A stretch of DNA of 64,000 nucleotides from Alnus glutinosa (taxonomy: Eukaryota; Streptophyta; Magnoliopsida; Fagales; Betulaceae). This document shows, piece by piece, positions 20,215-32,592 of this stretch (its first letter is position 1; the number at the start of each line of letters is the position of its first letter). The position numbers were made by a program, and so were the translations under genes. The notes under the pieces were generated by a model that was given only the letters and a program-made list of their open reading frames with translations, was not told where the DNA came from and made no database searches. The stretch is taken from assembly GCF_958979055.1 (NCBI RefSeq), contig NC_084888.1, positions 627,501 through 691,500 on the forward strand, written 5' to 3'.

Positions 20215-22314
20215 TCACATCTCATGACTTGAAGACCACTTGAGATGGTGGTCTGTCTGGTTTCCTCCTCTTACATCTGGACTATTATGTGAAGAATTTG
20301 CACATGACCCAACTGTTAATTCATCACTTTTATAGCTCAAGCATGCAGCATCTAAAACCCCAACGGGGCTTTGGGGCACAGATGGAGCCAAGGCACCTGC
20401 CACATTAGTAGACCCACCCATCAATGACATATCTTTGATCAGTTCAAGACACTTCAACACCCTTCCCTGCAAATCCCGCAGACAGAAAAACCAAAATTTC
20501 ATTAGTACATCAAATTGGAAAAATGATAAACAGGCATAATTTCTTTTTTTAAGAGCAAAAGATGATTTGTCCTGTCCTGGTTTTATTTCTGTGGGCACCA
20601 CCCCATTTCACCTTTTCAACGTATATGAAACAAGACATGGCCTTATCAATGACCTCTGCTTGCATTTGCCTTGAAACAGAAATAGCCACTGATGCAGCAA
20701 TTTCAGAAGGCCTGAATTCCAAGAAGTCAATACCTGCATTCAATTCCCACCCATTAATCCTCAAGAACATCCCAATGCAAAATATAACGCATAAAAAAGA
20801 CACAGTTAGGGACAGACCTTTAATTGTGCTTAATATGAGTTGCACTGATCTGGAGATGGACAATGTTGATGGAAGCTGAACGTTGTTAATCTTGCTCAGG
20901 AAGTAGTCAATGAAGGAGCAAGGGGTAAAAGCTTGCATTCTCCATCTCAATGTGCTCAGCACCAGAAGCTCCATTCTTTGTATAGTTTTCGCTTCAAACA
21001 CGAACTTGGGCTCTGCCACCTGCCCACAAACGCACATCATCACAAAAGCAACCGGATCAAATCAATACCAAATCCAAATCCAAATCCAGATCATATCATA
21101 TTGTGAATCCAACAACTCTAAATTATTATGCACACATTTTATACCTGTAAATCTACCGAGTGAGGCACTTTAATCTCCTCCATTTTGGCTGCCAGTGACA
21201 AGCAAGCTACAGCTAACAATTGCACCACCCAACTTTTACCTCTCTATATGCCCAAGAAAAGTGACAAACAAATATCAAGGATAGAGACAATCAAAAAGTA
21301 ATTACAAAAATAAGAATAAAATTACAGAAAGAAGCACACTTGGTTTCAGTATCTGAACTTACTGGCAATTCATAAATTGATAGGAAGCGATCCAGGTAGT
21401 TTATAGATAGACAAAGACTTAATGGTCCAAAACTGTAATGGGAATGAGCCTGTTGATCACAGTGCATCAAACTGTCACAAAGAGAAGTGACCCTTCCGAA
21501 AATCAAGAAAAGAGACTATTTTTCAGGATCAAATTATTAATCAGAAACAAGGGAAACACAGAGCAATAATTCATTAAAAATAATAAAATGGAAAAAAATA
21601 AGGCCAAGATGGAAGGAAAACATAAATCCAACAAAATAATCCGATCGAGTTGCCGCAAAAACTTGTTAAAGAATGAACACTACCATCAGTAATCCATCAA
21701 CAAACTAGAAATTCATAAACCAAATAAAGCGCATAAAGTAAACTCGATGAAAAATATCAACACCAATCATAAAATTTTCACATTGCCAAGAAATTCGCGC
21801 TGGCACAAGCAATAAGGATGTTGAAAACGAAAACCCTGTTAAAAAACCTGGACCATGGTGAAGAAATAAATAAAATAAAATTACAAGAGAATTAAAGCCA
21901 TTATGTGTTAAACCAATAATCAATGGATCAAACAAGCAAAAACCCAACAAAAGCCCATGTGAGACAATCAGTTACACCAACCTTCCAAATCCAATCAAGA
22001 GCCTCTCTCCTAACACTCAAATCTAAGTCCCCACTGCGCAATCTCTTGAGGTAATCATCTCTGGGCAAATGCTCACTCTCCCTCTCAACCATTTCTCTGA
22101 CTCTCTCTTCGCTGTGCAGTGGAAAACCCATCCAAGATTCGGATCTAATTATATCAAAAATCGGGTCTTGATTGTGTGTGCGAGTGTTTGGGTGGTTCCA
22201 AGAGGAGGAAATCCCACACCCATCTGTGGCATTGCGATTAAGGTCATCAAAACAAGCATTGCCTTTCTCAGAACAGAGAAAGTTCGAGTTGGCACGGTCA
22301 AAACTTTCTGCCAT
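20215..22314 (-). CDS. D-type cyclin, CYCD2/CYCD4 clade (6 exons, 364 aa)
   Basis: G1 cyclin that pairs with CDKA to phosphorylate the retinoblastoma-related protein at cell-cycle entry. Exons in gene order: 21982-22314, 21363-21449, 21145-21243, 20818-21019, 20612-20733, 20466-20467 through 20215 (20215-20466). All have GT-AG borders and total 1095 bp. The N-terminal cyclin box spans roughly residues 75-205, with [49 protein letters not shown] and [18 protein letters not shown]. The C-terminal fold follows ([20 protein letters not shown]). The tail has [20 protein letters not shown] and a Ser/Asn-rich end, close to Arabidopsis CYCD2;1 and CYCD4;1. The usual N-terminal LxCxE motif reads FLCSE here (residues 12-16), so Leu is Phe. 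The adjacent PFK5 fits the At2g22480-90 pair. CYCD2 versus CYCD4 cannot be settled by eye. Confidence 0.95.
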
Positions 22315-22456
22315 TGGAAGGACCTCAAAAATCTATGAAAACCCAAGATAATCTCGTCAAAATGAGACTTCTGAACAAGGGTTTGTCAAAGATTATGGCT
22401 TGCAATGATATGCATTTTACTTTTTATTTTCACAGTAAACCCAAGAGAAGAGAGTG

Positions 22457-22470
22457 TATATATATATATT

Positions 22471-22519
<49 letters not shown>
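22457..22519. repeat. Compound (TA)n(GA)n microsatellite in cyclin upstream region
   Basis: A TA run (22457-22488) is followed by a GA run (22489-22519), about 145-205 bp upstream of the cyclin start codon. Read on the minus strand it is a CT tract followed by TATA-like sequence, so it may overlap the core promoter or leader. Confidence 0.85.
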
Positions 22520-22520
<1 letters not shown>

Positions 22521-23291
22521 AAGTGAATGTAAAAGGAAGAGCGAAGAGTGGGTGGGGTAAAGAAGAGTTGCAAAGAGGAGAGGAGCTTTATGTAGGAGAT
22601 GAACATACGTTTTTAGGGTAAGCGAGACAATGGGGACTGGGGGAGATCAGAGAAGGCTGTGGATTCTTATTAGGCCACAAAATGAAAAAAGGAAAAGAAA
22701 AAAACTTCCATAATAAGCAAAAGAAGGAAATATAAAATTATAAATACCTTTTCATCAAAGTACAACGAAAAAAAAAAAAACCTGCAATGACATATATATA
22801 TATATATATATATGTTCAAAATATATATTGCCTTTTCTTTGGAATCAAATTTGTTTTTGTTTTACTTTTTTTCATACAAATTCATATGTTAACATAGAAA
22901 AATAGTAGTTTGTATAATAAGTAAATGTGTATCGATATAGAAAAGAAAGAGAGAGTATGACGAGAGTGTTCAATTGTCATTGCCCAAGTATGCAATGTTT
23001 ATGGTACAAACATTTATTCATTATATGACAAGCATTGAGACAACGAGGATTTCTAGTCTATCCAACTCATAACAACTTAGTCTAACAAGCAACAAAAAAA
23101 ATTATTATACACTTCAATCTAACTTGAAGAATGATATTAATTAAATGATGTAATTATGCTTAGAAGAATCAATAAAGCACCCGATCGATTCATTTGGCAC
23201 GTGGATCACAGTTTGGGTTGATTTTTTGTTTAGAAAGGGAGGATATGTAATAAGAATATGAGTGGGGTTGGAAGAATTTAAATTTTCTTTT
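22520..23291. other. Cyclin upstream region and spacer
   Basis: Probable cyclin promoter followed by AT-rich spacer. A (TA)n run occupies 22792-22813. No coding sequence was recognised. Confidence 0.45.
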
Positions 23292-23341
23292 TAACCGGTT
23301 TATTAAATTAACAATGTAACCGGTTTATTAAATTAACAATG
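23292..23341. repeat. Perfect 25-bp tandem duplication
   Basis: The 25-bp unit beginning TAACCGGTTTATTAAATTAA occurs twice in a row (23292-23316 and 23317-23341) with no difference, so the duplication is recent. Confidence 0.9.
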
Positions 23342-24217
23342 TACTGGTCGGATTCCGGCGGCAATTTTTGGGTTCCGACAATCGGATACTAAAATTTAGA
23401 GATCTTCGACGGTAGATTTTGGTTACTAACAAACTCCAGTGCCCGACAATGACTGATTCTCACAAACGTGCTTGCAAAAATAAAGAGTTTAAATTCAGAA
23501 AAAGATAATAAGTTTTTACGGTCAAACTGAAAATGATTTTCATTGACTTTTATTTTCGCTCCCACTAAACACCAGAAAATGTCGAAAACATTTTACGTTA
23601 AAATAAATAGAGCATTAGAGTATTTGATTTTAATAAATATTTTTAATAAGATTAATATAACATATGGTTTCTCTATGCATTTTTAAAAATTTCATGTAGA
23701 TGTATGTAAGAAAAAATTATTCCCTTTAATTAAAAACCAAAAGGGAAAAATGGGCGATGGGGTAGGGAGGACAACTGGACAAGTATCCATTACCAAATGC
23801 TGAGAAAGTTAGGTGGTTAATGCGGTGGCTGGTGAGGAGGTTGTTTGTGTGATTACCAATGAAGTAATTATTATGATTCTATGTATTAGGGTCCTTTGAT
23901 ATTTAGTTGGCAAAAAAAAAAAAATAGTCCCCAAATATTTATGGGGTTTTAGTTTATTCATTTAAGTTTACAATTTGAATAATGGTATTATGCACACTCA
24001 TTTATTATATTTATTTTATATCGGCTCGTGTAATATATTTTAAATAACTTTATTTTTTATTTTTTAATGATTAACGCGTAAAACCATTTAAAACATACCA
24101 CGTTATATATAGGTTGTCTATTATGCCATGTCAAACCAATGGAAATTTCAGAAACTCCCATCATTATGCTTCTTGACTTTTCTCACTCTCATTGTATACA
24201 ATTTCGTGCCAAATATG
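23342..24217. other. Intergenic DNA, no gene seen
   Basis: AT-rich spacer. The part at 23342-23620 contains phrases such as gaaaatgattttcattgac and gaaaatgtcgaaaacatttt that look like decayed inverted-repeat transposon ends, but no boundaries could be set. Confidence 0.4.
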
Positions 24218-24226
24218 CCCTTCATT

Positions 24227-24791
24227 GGATCCGGCTTCCATGCGGTAGTTTTATAAAACTACCGAATGGGTGCTGTAGTGAAAAATGGTACCGTTTTCCA
24301 CAAACGATACTGTTTTCCACTTAAAAAATTTTGCAAAACTTTTAATAAATTTAAAATTTATAAAAATAATAATAATTAAAAACCAAAAATATTAAAACAA
24401 AAAAAATAAATAAATAAGGGATGGCCGACGTTGCCCAAGGGGATGGTCCGGCCACCCCCCAAACCCCTAACTCTTTTTTTTGTTTTGTTTTTTGGCCTTT
24501 TGGGGGTAGCCAAAGCCGACTAGGGTGGTTCGTCCATGGTCTACCCCAGATTGGACAAGGGGGTGGCTAGATAATAATGGGGTGGGGTGGCCAGCCACCC
24601 CCTTGGGCAACGCCGGCCACCCCTTATTTTTTATTTTATTTTTAATTATTATTATTTTTATAATTTTTAAATTTATTAAAAGTTTTGCAAATGTTTTTAA
24701 TTGGAAAACAATACCATTTTGTTGAAAACAATACCGTTTTCCACTACAGTACCATGCAATAGTTCTAAACTTCCGCATGGAAGCCGGATCC
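24227..24791. mobile_element. MITE, 565 bp, long terminal inverted repeats and GC-rich core
   Basis: It begins GGATCCGGCTTCCATGCGG and ends CCGCATGGAAGCCGGATCC. The arms stay complementary for about 200 bp each: ttataaaaataataataatt on the left and aattattattatttttataa on the right. The core has gatggccgacgttgcccaag opposite cttgggcaacgccggccacc. Flanks are CCCTTCATT (24218-24226) and CCCTTTTCATT (24792-24802), a target duplication with a 2-bp indel. No transposase is encoded. A second copy starts at 63614. Confidence 0.85.
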
Positions 24792-24802
24792 CCCTTTTCA
24801 TT

Positions 24803-27800
24803 TGGTCAGTTTGGAAAAGCTTTTTTTTTTAAAAAAAAAAAATGTTTTGTTTAAATAATAATATAAAAACATATATGCATACGACCATCGGTCCACCACT
24901 ATCCGCCTCTCACTATCACCAACATTTGAGTGAAAAAAGTAAATATTTTAGAAAAATGTTAAGGTATCAAATTTTTTATGAAGAAAATAGTATCAAAATG
25001 ATGTAGAACTTATTTATTAGAGAGTATCAAAATAATTATTAAACAAAAAATGTTACATGTACTAATAAATAAGCTATTTTGATACTACTCTTTTGATAAA
25101 AAAATTCAGTACCCCTAATATTTTTCAAATTTTTACCATTAGCTATGATTGAAAACTTAAATAACTAAACTAAAGTTATTGCACAGCATGTGATTTCAAT
25201 CGCGTTTGCTTTATATATATATGTTTGGGCTTGTTAAAATGATAGTCCACCGGACATAGGCGAAATTAAACTTTTAGGCAAAGGGAACAAAACTTGAATA
25301 ACTAAACTAAATTTTCTCAAAAAAAAAAAAAAAAAAACTAAACTAAATATTTATTTATTTGAAGCAGTCCAACGGATTTATTAAGCATTAAGCAATTGGA
25401 TTAAAGAAACATCTGTTATATATTTATTAATATATAAAATTACTCTTAAATCATACAAATTACAAAATGACTTATTTGCCCTAGTATGTATCATAAAGGA
25501 AAGCTAACCTTAAACTTCCAAACTTTTGAAGAGTTCTTACAAAAATTTACACCTCATCACCAAAGTTTGTGTCAAAATTATTTTATGCTTTACTTGATTG
25601 TGGAGATTGAATTTTAAATTGATTGTGATTGTTACTTGAAAACATTTATTCACCCTTCTCCGAGTGTTGTTTGGGATCACTGAAATTTTTACATACATTA
25701 ATAAAATGCAGAGACGAAAATGACAATTTCAATCTTTCCAACTTGTCGATTCTTACAATATAACGGTAAAAAAGAGATGATTAGAGTGCCAAGAATTGTG
25801 AAGTATGTGCACTATAATTAATGGAATGGGTAATCATAAAACTAATCCCACTTAGGATGCCTGCAATTAATTCATGAAAGAAGTCTGTAACATTGAGATC
25901 TAAAAGACACATGCTTTTTCTCTTTACAAGGCTTTAGCAACACAAATTTCTAACCCTTTTCTTCTCCTAGAGATGCTCTCTCTTTCTCATTTGAAACTAT
26001 TTACCTTTCCTTCATCCACCTCTTTAAGATATGGGGTTTGCACCCAAAAATTCCCGTGGACCAAATATGATATGCTTTATAACTACACGTCCCAAATCAC
26101 GTGTATTAGAAATTCTAATCGCAGCTTTACTTGCTCACTTTATAACAGCTTCATACCCATTGGCAAAGTCCCTTTTGTTGGACCTGCATACTGCATACCA
26201 TGGTGGTCCAAAGACATTCTTTTAACATCTTTTGTGTTTGAGATTCGAGCTCTCGAGAATGCTTCCTCATTCCCTCCATACTCTGTGTCTCTCTCTCTCT
26301 CTCTCTCTCTCTAATGCACTCTCCCTATATTAAAAGCATCTGGCACATCAGCCATTGCTAATGCGACTCCACCATAGTCTAGCGCTGCTCACTAATATAT
26401 ATATAAAACACAAAGGACAAATCTCTCTCTCGGGTTGATAATGGCGAAACTGCAGAAACTAGCAGAAAAATGAAGGAAAAACCCATAGGGAATATCCAAG
26501 TTTTAAAAAGTGAAACTGCATGGTTCAAAATTCAAACATGATTGCTTTGAACAGGGAATAATTCAGTTGGAGTACTGAAATAGGAGCTAATAGTGGGTCA
26601 GTTACAGCTTCTCACCATTACTTGTTTTTAACGACAATGATGAATCTAGTTTCCCCAAGCTTGTTTAGAGTTGTTTGGCTACGTGCCAAAAGTATTATAT
26701 TTGAAGTGTTTGAAAATAATGGCAGTTCAAATCACTGGCAAAGAGGTGCATTTCAAATCGCACGTATATGAAATAAACATAATAAACATTATGCTTTTAA
26801 AACTACTAAATCAAATAGACACCTTGTGTGTATACCTCCTTGATATATGGGTCATTTAGAATGTGCTGGACTGCTGGGCCTCCACAGAAAAAATGAATAC
26901 AGCAGTTAGGGTCATATATAACAGTTGGAAGGAACCTTTTTTCAATTTAACATCAATGGCCAATGTCAATGTGGATTTTAGTAGACCAGGTATACATTCT
27001 TGATAATGGAGCCGCTTCAAGTTCCTAGTGAAAATCATGAACGGTCGGTCTTGTGGGTCTCCCATTCAAAGTGACCCCACTGCCTCGAAAGGGAAGTTTT
27101 CTCAAAGAAACAATTATAAGAATGAGATTAACGAAATTAGGAGAAGAAACTATCGTTAAATAACGTGATTAGTCAAATAATGAGAAGAAATGCCACTACT
27201 ACCGGCAGCAACTCCACGTTACGGCCAAGTGCAAAGCAATTTTTTCAAGCTCTAGCAATCTCCATTCTCCTGAACGGATTGCAGGAGATTGTGAGAGATT
27301 CCAATGAGTCCACCGGTCCCCATTATAGGTCTCTCACAATTATCCGTCAAATTGTAAGAGATCCCCAATTATAAGGGACCCGATGCTTGCTAACAACCTA
27401 CCAGAAGTCAAAGGTATGCCTCTAGCATTCGTACCAACAATTTTAAAGAAGTATAGAAAGCTCTGGAAGCAACTTCAAAAGAAGAAAGTTAAACTATGCC
27501 CCTTAAAGTTATAACGGAGAAATTTCTGTCCAGGTTTCTCAGTACTACAATACAAATCAGACTACAGGATGATAACTGAATTGCAATACTAGGTAAAAGG
27601 ATTATATACTTCCATGCCAAGAAACATATTTTGAAACTAATTGTCTCTAAAAGACATTTAATAAATGCAATGAAGATCATTCAACTGGGTATTTAGAAGT
27701 TATTCTTCAATGAAATCATTTACACGCCTCAAGTTGATGCTACTGGAGACTTTTGGAATCTTTAAGAAAATTAAAGTATAGCAAGTGAGATAAAAATGAT

Positions 27801-27976
27801 CATGTGTTCTTTGAGCCACAAAATAACAAAAAGAAAGAACGAGGTAAGACATAAAAAAACATCATGAGTACATGGTATACAAATAAGGATACATTTGGTC
27901 AGCATTATGCAGGTTACAGATAATTTTTATGACATTCCAGCCCACCTCCCTCAAGGAGCACAACACATTCCATTGC
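24803..27976. other. Intergenic DNA between cyclin and 14-3-3 genes, no gene seen
   Basis: AT-rich spacer on the 3' side of the minus-strand 14-3-3 gene. It contains a (CT)n run at 26287-26312 and a small palindromic segment near 27288-27352 (attgtgagagatt opposite tctctcacaatt). The frames at 25973-26314, 26671-26859 and 27165-27374 have no recognisable motif and no plausible splice partners. Confidence 0.45.
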
Positions 27977-30900
27977 TTAAGCCTCATCTATCTGCTCCTG
28001 CAAGATATAGTAACTATCATTATTTGACTGAACAACCAAGGATCAGACTGCTTCACCAGTCAGACAAATAAAAAGCTTTGGAATTTAAGAGCAAACTAAT
28101 CAAAACACTTGGCTGAAGATGCCATAGGGCCAATAGATCCATAGATGGCCATGAGGGTACAATGAATTATTAATCAGATTGAGGACGAAAGTGATGCCAC
28201 CAGGTAAAGGGGACAAATGAAAAAGAAGGACACACGTATAAAAGGAAGTGGAAAAGAACATGGGCAGTAAATGAAGAGAGGAACCAATTGAGAAGGTGCA
28301 TGTGTCTGATGGCTAAAGCCTGAAGCTGTACAAAAGCAAGAAGCATGTACTGATGGGAGAAAAAAATAGAACTGCCTTTGGAAAATCTTAAGGACCCCCA
28401 TTCCCATGGCAGCTTAACTCCTATTTAAATTCCAGCACTGTAAGTTTCAAAGTCGTTTGGTCAATCATTATTACATTATGCATATTTCCATTCAAAGCAA
28501 CACTGATCAAAATTTCCTAGTAGTAGTTTCAATGACAATGGCTCTGAAGTTTTAGTGCAGGTGGAATCCATCAGAGAAGTTCATCCTCCTCTTCTCAGAT
28601 CTGCCTGATTGATTAACCTTCACAAGCCTCAAGGGACCTGGAAAAAGCCAATCAAGCCACCATTGGCCCTGGAACGTCCATGCCCAGACTGATTACAAAT
28701 TTGGTAAACAGCACCATACCGAATTACTGTTACTGAAAGCTAGAAGGTTATCTCAAGGCCACCAGCGACTGAAACCATTCAGTCTTTGTTCTACAGAGCA
28801 CCATCAGTAAACCAATCTTTTTTCAATTGCCTTAAAACATTATTTCACAACATTATCAGGATTCTTTTCTAGATTTCAAGAGGCGTATTCTGGTGATGCT
28901 CCATATTTTTTTTTTCTGCATCTCTCTGCAAGCCTGAATTATGCTTCTAAACACTAGGTAATAGTGTTTAATGATTTTGTTGCTTCAGAATGACCAATTG
29001 TTCCTCTAACTTCATGTTGCACTCACCTGCATATCTGAAGTCCAAAGAGTGAGGTTGTCCCTCAGTAATTGCATGATGAGAGTGCTGTCCTTGTATGAGT
29101 CCTCACCCAATGTGTCCAGCTCAGCAATGGCTTCCTCGAAGGCCTGTGAATGAAAAAGAGGGTTAAAATTCCAAATCAGTAACAATTAACATAAATTAAA
29201 ACAGATCATTAGGTGGAGACACTAGACACAGGCCACTGATCACGTACAGGACATCTATGTCTGTGGATGGCCCAACCCATGACTTTATGGCTGGATGATT
29301 GAGAGTTGGATATGTTATTATAGGCACTTCTGTTATTTTGCATTTCATTTGTTTTGTTATTTATTTTTTAGACTGGTTATGTTAACTTTTGTGCTTTATG
29401 GCATTTTTAGTGGGCTATCAGCCTAAGTGTCACTAGGGCTAGGGTAAGGGTTTAATCCCTAGGATACTTAAGCACAACTTTGTACTGTGTTAATTAGCTT
29501 TTGATGAATAAAATTTGAATTGACTGTTTTGTCGTCTTCTTCCTAGTTTTTCTCTCTCCCGTTGCTTCTTCTTCCTCCACTCTTACATCTCTTCTTTGCT
29601 TCTTCTCTCTTACTCTTCAACTTTTCTTCTCAATTTCTTGTTGTCCCGTATCATAATCATTATATTAGACTCTAGTACAACATTCATCACAATAATAGAC
29701 ACAAGTTGCCCACGAACAAGTTGCATCCATATTTTGGTTGTCTTTTTTTCTTTTTTTCTTTTTTTCCTACACCTTGATCTAGTTAATAATTTTATGACCC
29801 TCCATAAACTTATCACTCAATCCCTCATGAGCTGAATTTGCACCTTCACTTGGTCGATTTTACTAGGGCAACTGAGAGACTCAGTATTAACTTAAATAGA
29901 ATTCAGAAAAACCCCAAGACGGGAGTAGATGAATTTTTCTGAAATAAACTCTTTAGTTTACACTGGAACTAAACCATTGAAGGGCAAGTCTACAAGTGTT
30001 ACCATGCAATCTTTCATAAGTTGTTAGATTTCCAGCCTCAAATATTATCTCAACGCATTTATTACCACCAGAACAACCTCGGCAAAATAGTAAGAGTGAT
30101 ATCATGTGATCTTCCATAAGTTGTTAAACTTCCAAACCCTTGTTGAGATAACCCACATCCCTACTTGTTAAAAACTCATAGAACCAACATCCCTTGATTA
30201 CCAACATAACACTCATTATCAATTTCTTACCAACGAATCAGCCTTATCACATAATTCCCACCAGCAGTTGCGAATGTTCAAAATGGTAATAATATATAGT
30301 GCCTTGTTCCAATGATTTGAGACACACATTGTGATTCACATTAGGAGTGAAACTCGCCTAGGGTTTACCTAGGCCATTTAATGGAGCAATTACAAGCTGA
30401 TGTTAAGGTTCATAGTATCCGACATATGGAAAAAAGTTGTTCCAAGGCTCAATTTGCACCAAACCTTATCCTGATTTGGACTGAAATCGGGAGAGTGGGG
30501 GGGAACTGCCAAAAAAGAAAGATCTTATAGTACGCATGATGATCACATCTTTATGAATTCTATTGGACAAACACATAATCATGAAGTGAAGCAGGGCATC
30601 AGACATCCCAAAGCTTGCAGCTTTCCAGTCCTTTCAGATCTAGAAAAACTCTGATATGTATTGCAGTCCATCTATAGCATATTATTCGCTTCTTCTCCTT
30701 TTCTGAAAAGTACATATTTTTGGTTCTTCTCCACTATATATGTGGTAACCTAGCAAGGCAATGGACACTGGGGATTTGGATTGTGAGGGCATTGGGTGGG
30801 CTTGTAACGAGTCCCATATCAAGTTTAGGTCGATCTAAACTATATAAGTTTATACAGAAAATCCCAATTGTGATCGCTCCTTTTGGGATATCACACAAAT

Positions 30901-32556
30901 GCGACTTGCATGATTCTATGTGACAATACATGTTCCATAAGTAGGTCAAACAATAAACCACATAAAATCATTGTGTGGTGTGTGCAGTTAAGAGTACATT
31001 GAAAGCTTTGACAGATCTTAAGCAGTTAGACGTGCTCATGCCATAAGAGAAAACAAAGAAACATGTTCCTAAACTTTTAGCAGCCACAAGAAAGGGGTAA
31101 ACCTGTTTTGCCATGCTACAAGCTTTCTCCGATGAATTGAGGATCTCATAGTAAAACACTGAGAAGTTGAGTGCCAGCCCCAGCCTTATAGGGTGTGTTG
31201 GAGCCAGATCGGCCAGTGCAATATCCTCCAAACCAATAAAGAATCAAATAAGTATACAAATGAGAGCAGCCCTCTATGAAACTTATTCAATGGATAAATG
31301 AAGCACAAAGATAAATTCTGTTTCCTAAGATTCATGTAGCCTTTCCTTTGTGAGCAAAAACTAGCGAAGGCAACACCCAACAGAACAACCAGAGAGAGAG
31401 AGACAAACACTTAATATTGTTGGAGGAGTGAAAGATCCAGTGAATGACAAAATAAGTTCCCAAAGTTACTGATCTTAGAACACTAAGTTCGAAATGCTTG
31501 TTTTTACTTTATGGAACATACGTTAACACTAAAACTCCTGGTAGATAATTTCATGAACATAATCTCCTTTTTCATCAAGCTGGACTATTGCACTGACTTT
31601 CAGAATTCTAACCAAATAAGTATCATTCAATATCTCATGCCTTCTTCAACACACAGAATCCCCATTCTTTTATTTAGCTGAAAGTTTACAATCATAAGCA
31701 TTCAAAATATATTTGGCATTTGAACAATTTACACATTTGATATTGACGATTAATAAGAGAAAGTTCAAGATAAATATACAAACGGAACAAAAAAAAAAAA
31801 TCCATAAATCATCCTACGTATCACTCATTGAAACCAAACAGGTCCACAAAAGCGCTTCACAGGGCTTTTTCTATTCTTTTTCTTTTTTTTACAAAAATAC
31901 TTGGAAGTTTTCAAAAATTGTTCAGGACTAACAAAAACATAAAGAAAACAAATCCAAGTTCCACTTGCCAAATAACAAATTCATATAATTACGCACTAAA
32001 TAACTCAATAAGAAACAGCGAAAAACAATTTAACCTCAATAACATTAAAAATAAATGAATAAATAAATACCTGAGCGGCCTTGTAAGCGAGCATAGTATC
32101 CTCAGCCGCTGCTTTCCTCTCATCTCCGACCTTGAACTCGGCCAGATAGCGGTGATAGTCGCCCTTCATTTTCAAATAGAACACCTTGGACTCGCCGCTC
32201 AATGCCGACGGCACCAGATGCGAGTCCAGCAGCTTCAGGATCCCGGCGCACACATCCGAGAGCTCCGACTCCACCCTCGACCGGTAATCCTTAACCAGCG
32301 CCACGTGCTCCTCGTTCTTGCGCCCTTCCTCCTTCTGCTCGATCGACGACACGATGCGCCACGCCGCGCGCAGAGATCCGATCACGTTCTTGTACGCCAC
32401 GGACAGCAGGTTCCGCTCCTCCACGTTCAGCTCCGCCGCCGGGGTCGAGCCTGTCACCAGCTTCTCCATGTACTCCACCATCTCCTCGTACCGCTCGGCC
32501 TGCTCCGCCAGCTTCGCCATGTACACGTACTGTTCCCTGGTCAGTGAGGAAGCCAT
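27977..32556 (-). CDS. 14-3-3 protein, non-epsilon, GRF6/GRF8 (lambda/kappa) type (4 exons, 248 aa)
   Basis: Phosphoserine/threonine-binding dimeric adaptor of the cytosol and nucleus that regulates client enzymes, H+-ATPases and signalling factors. Exons in gene order: 32071-32556, 31103-31225, 29027-29143, 27977-27997, totalling 747 bp with GT-AG borders. The last exon encodes only EQIDEA plus stop. Family landmarks are [15 protein letters not shown] near the N terminus, [16 protein letters not shown] (45-60), Lys56 and Arg63 of the basic pocket, [19 protein letters not shown], the signature [19 protein letters not shown] and [18 protein letters not shown]. Length and the EQ(I/M)DEA tail match Arabidopsis kappa/lambda. 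The 5' UTR has a (CT)n tract. Introns are 845, 1959 and 1029 bp. Confidence 0.97.
30811..30848 (+). promoter_or_regulatory. snRNA-promoter-like USE plus TATA pair inside 14-3-3 intron 2
   Basis: GTCCCATATC (30811-30820) resembles the plant snRNA upstream element RTCCCACATCG, with TATATAAG starting at 30841. The spacing is short and no known small nuclear RNA sequence follows. The same 'gtcccayatc...tatata' phrase is also common in plant retroelement terminal repeats, which may be the better explanation. Confidence 0.2.
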
Positions 32557-32567
32557 TGGAGCGAACG

Positions 32568-32592
32568 GAGAGAGAGAGAGAGAGAGAGAGAG
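32568..32592. repeat. (GA)n / (CT)n microsatellite in 14-3-3 5' UTR
   Basis: A dinucleotide run 12 bp upstream of the 14-3-3 start codon, reading CT on the gene's strand. CT-rich leaders are common in highly expressed plant genes. Confidence 0.9.

Noticed and set aside
26856..27374. Opposing 69-codon frames between the cyclin and 14-3-3 genes
   Set aside because: No family motif, no splice partners, and typical of random AT-rich spacer.
32152..32547. 131-codon plus-strand frame opposite 14-3-3 exon 1
   Set aside because: It is a His/Leu/Arg-rich shadow of the GC-rich 14-3-3 coding exon.
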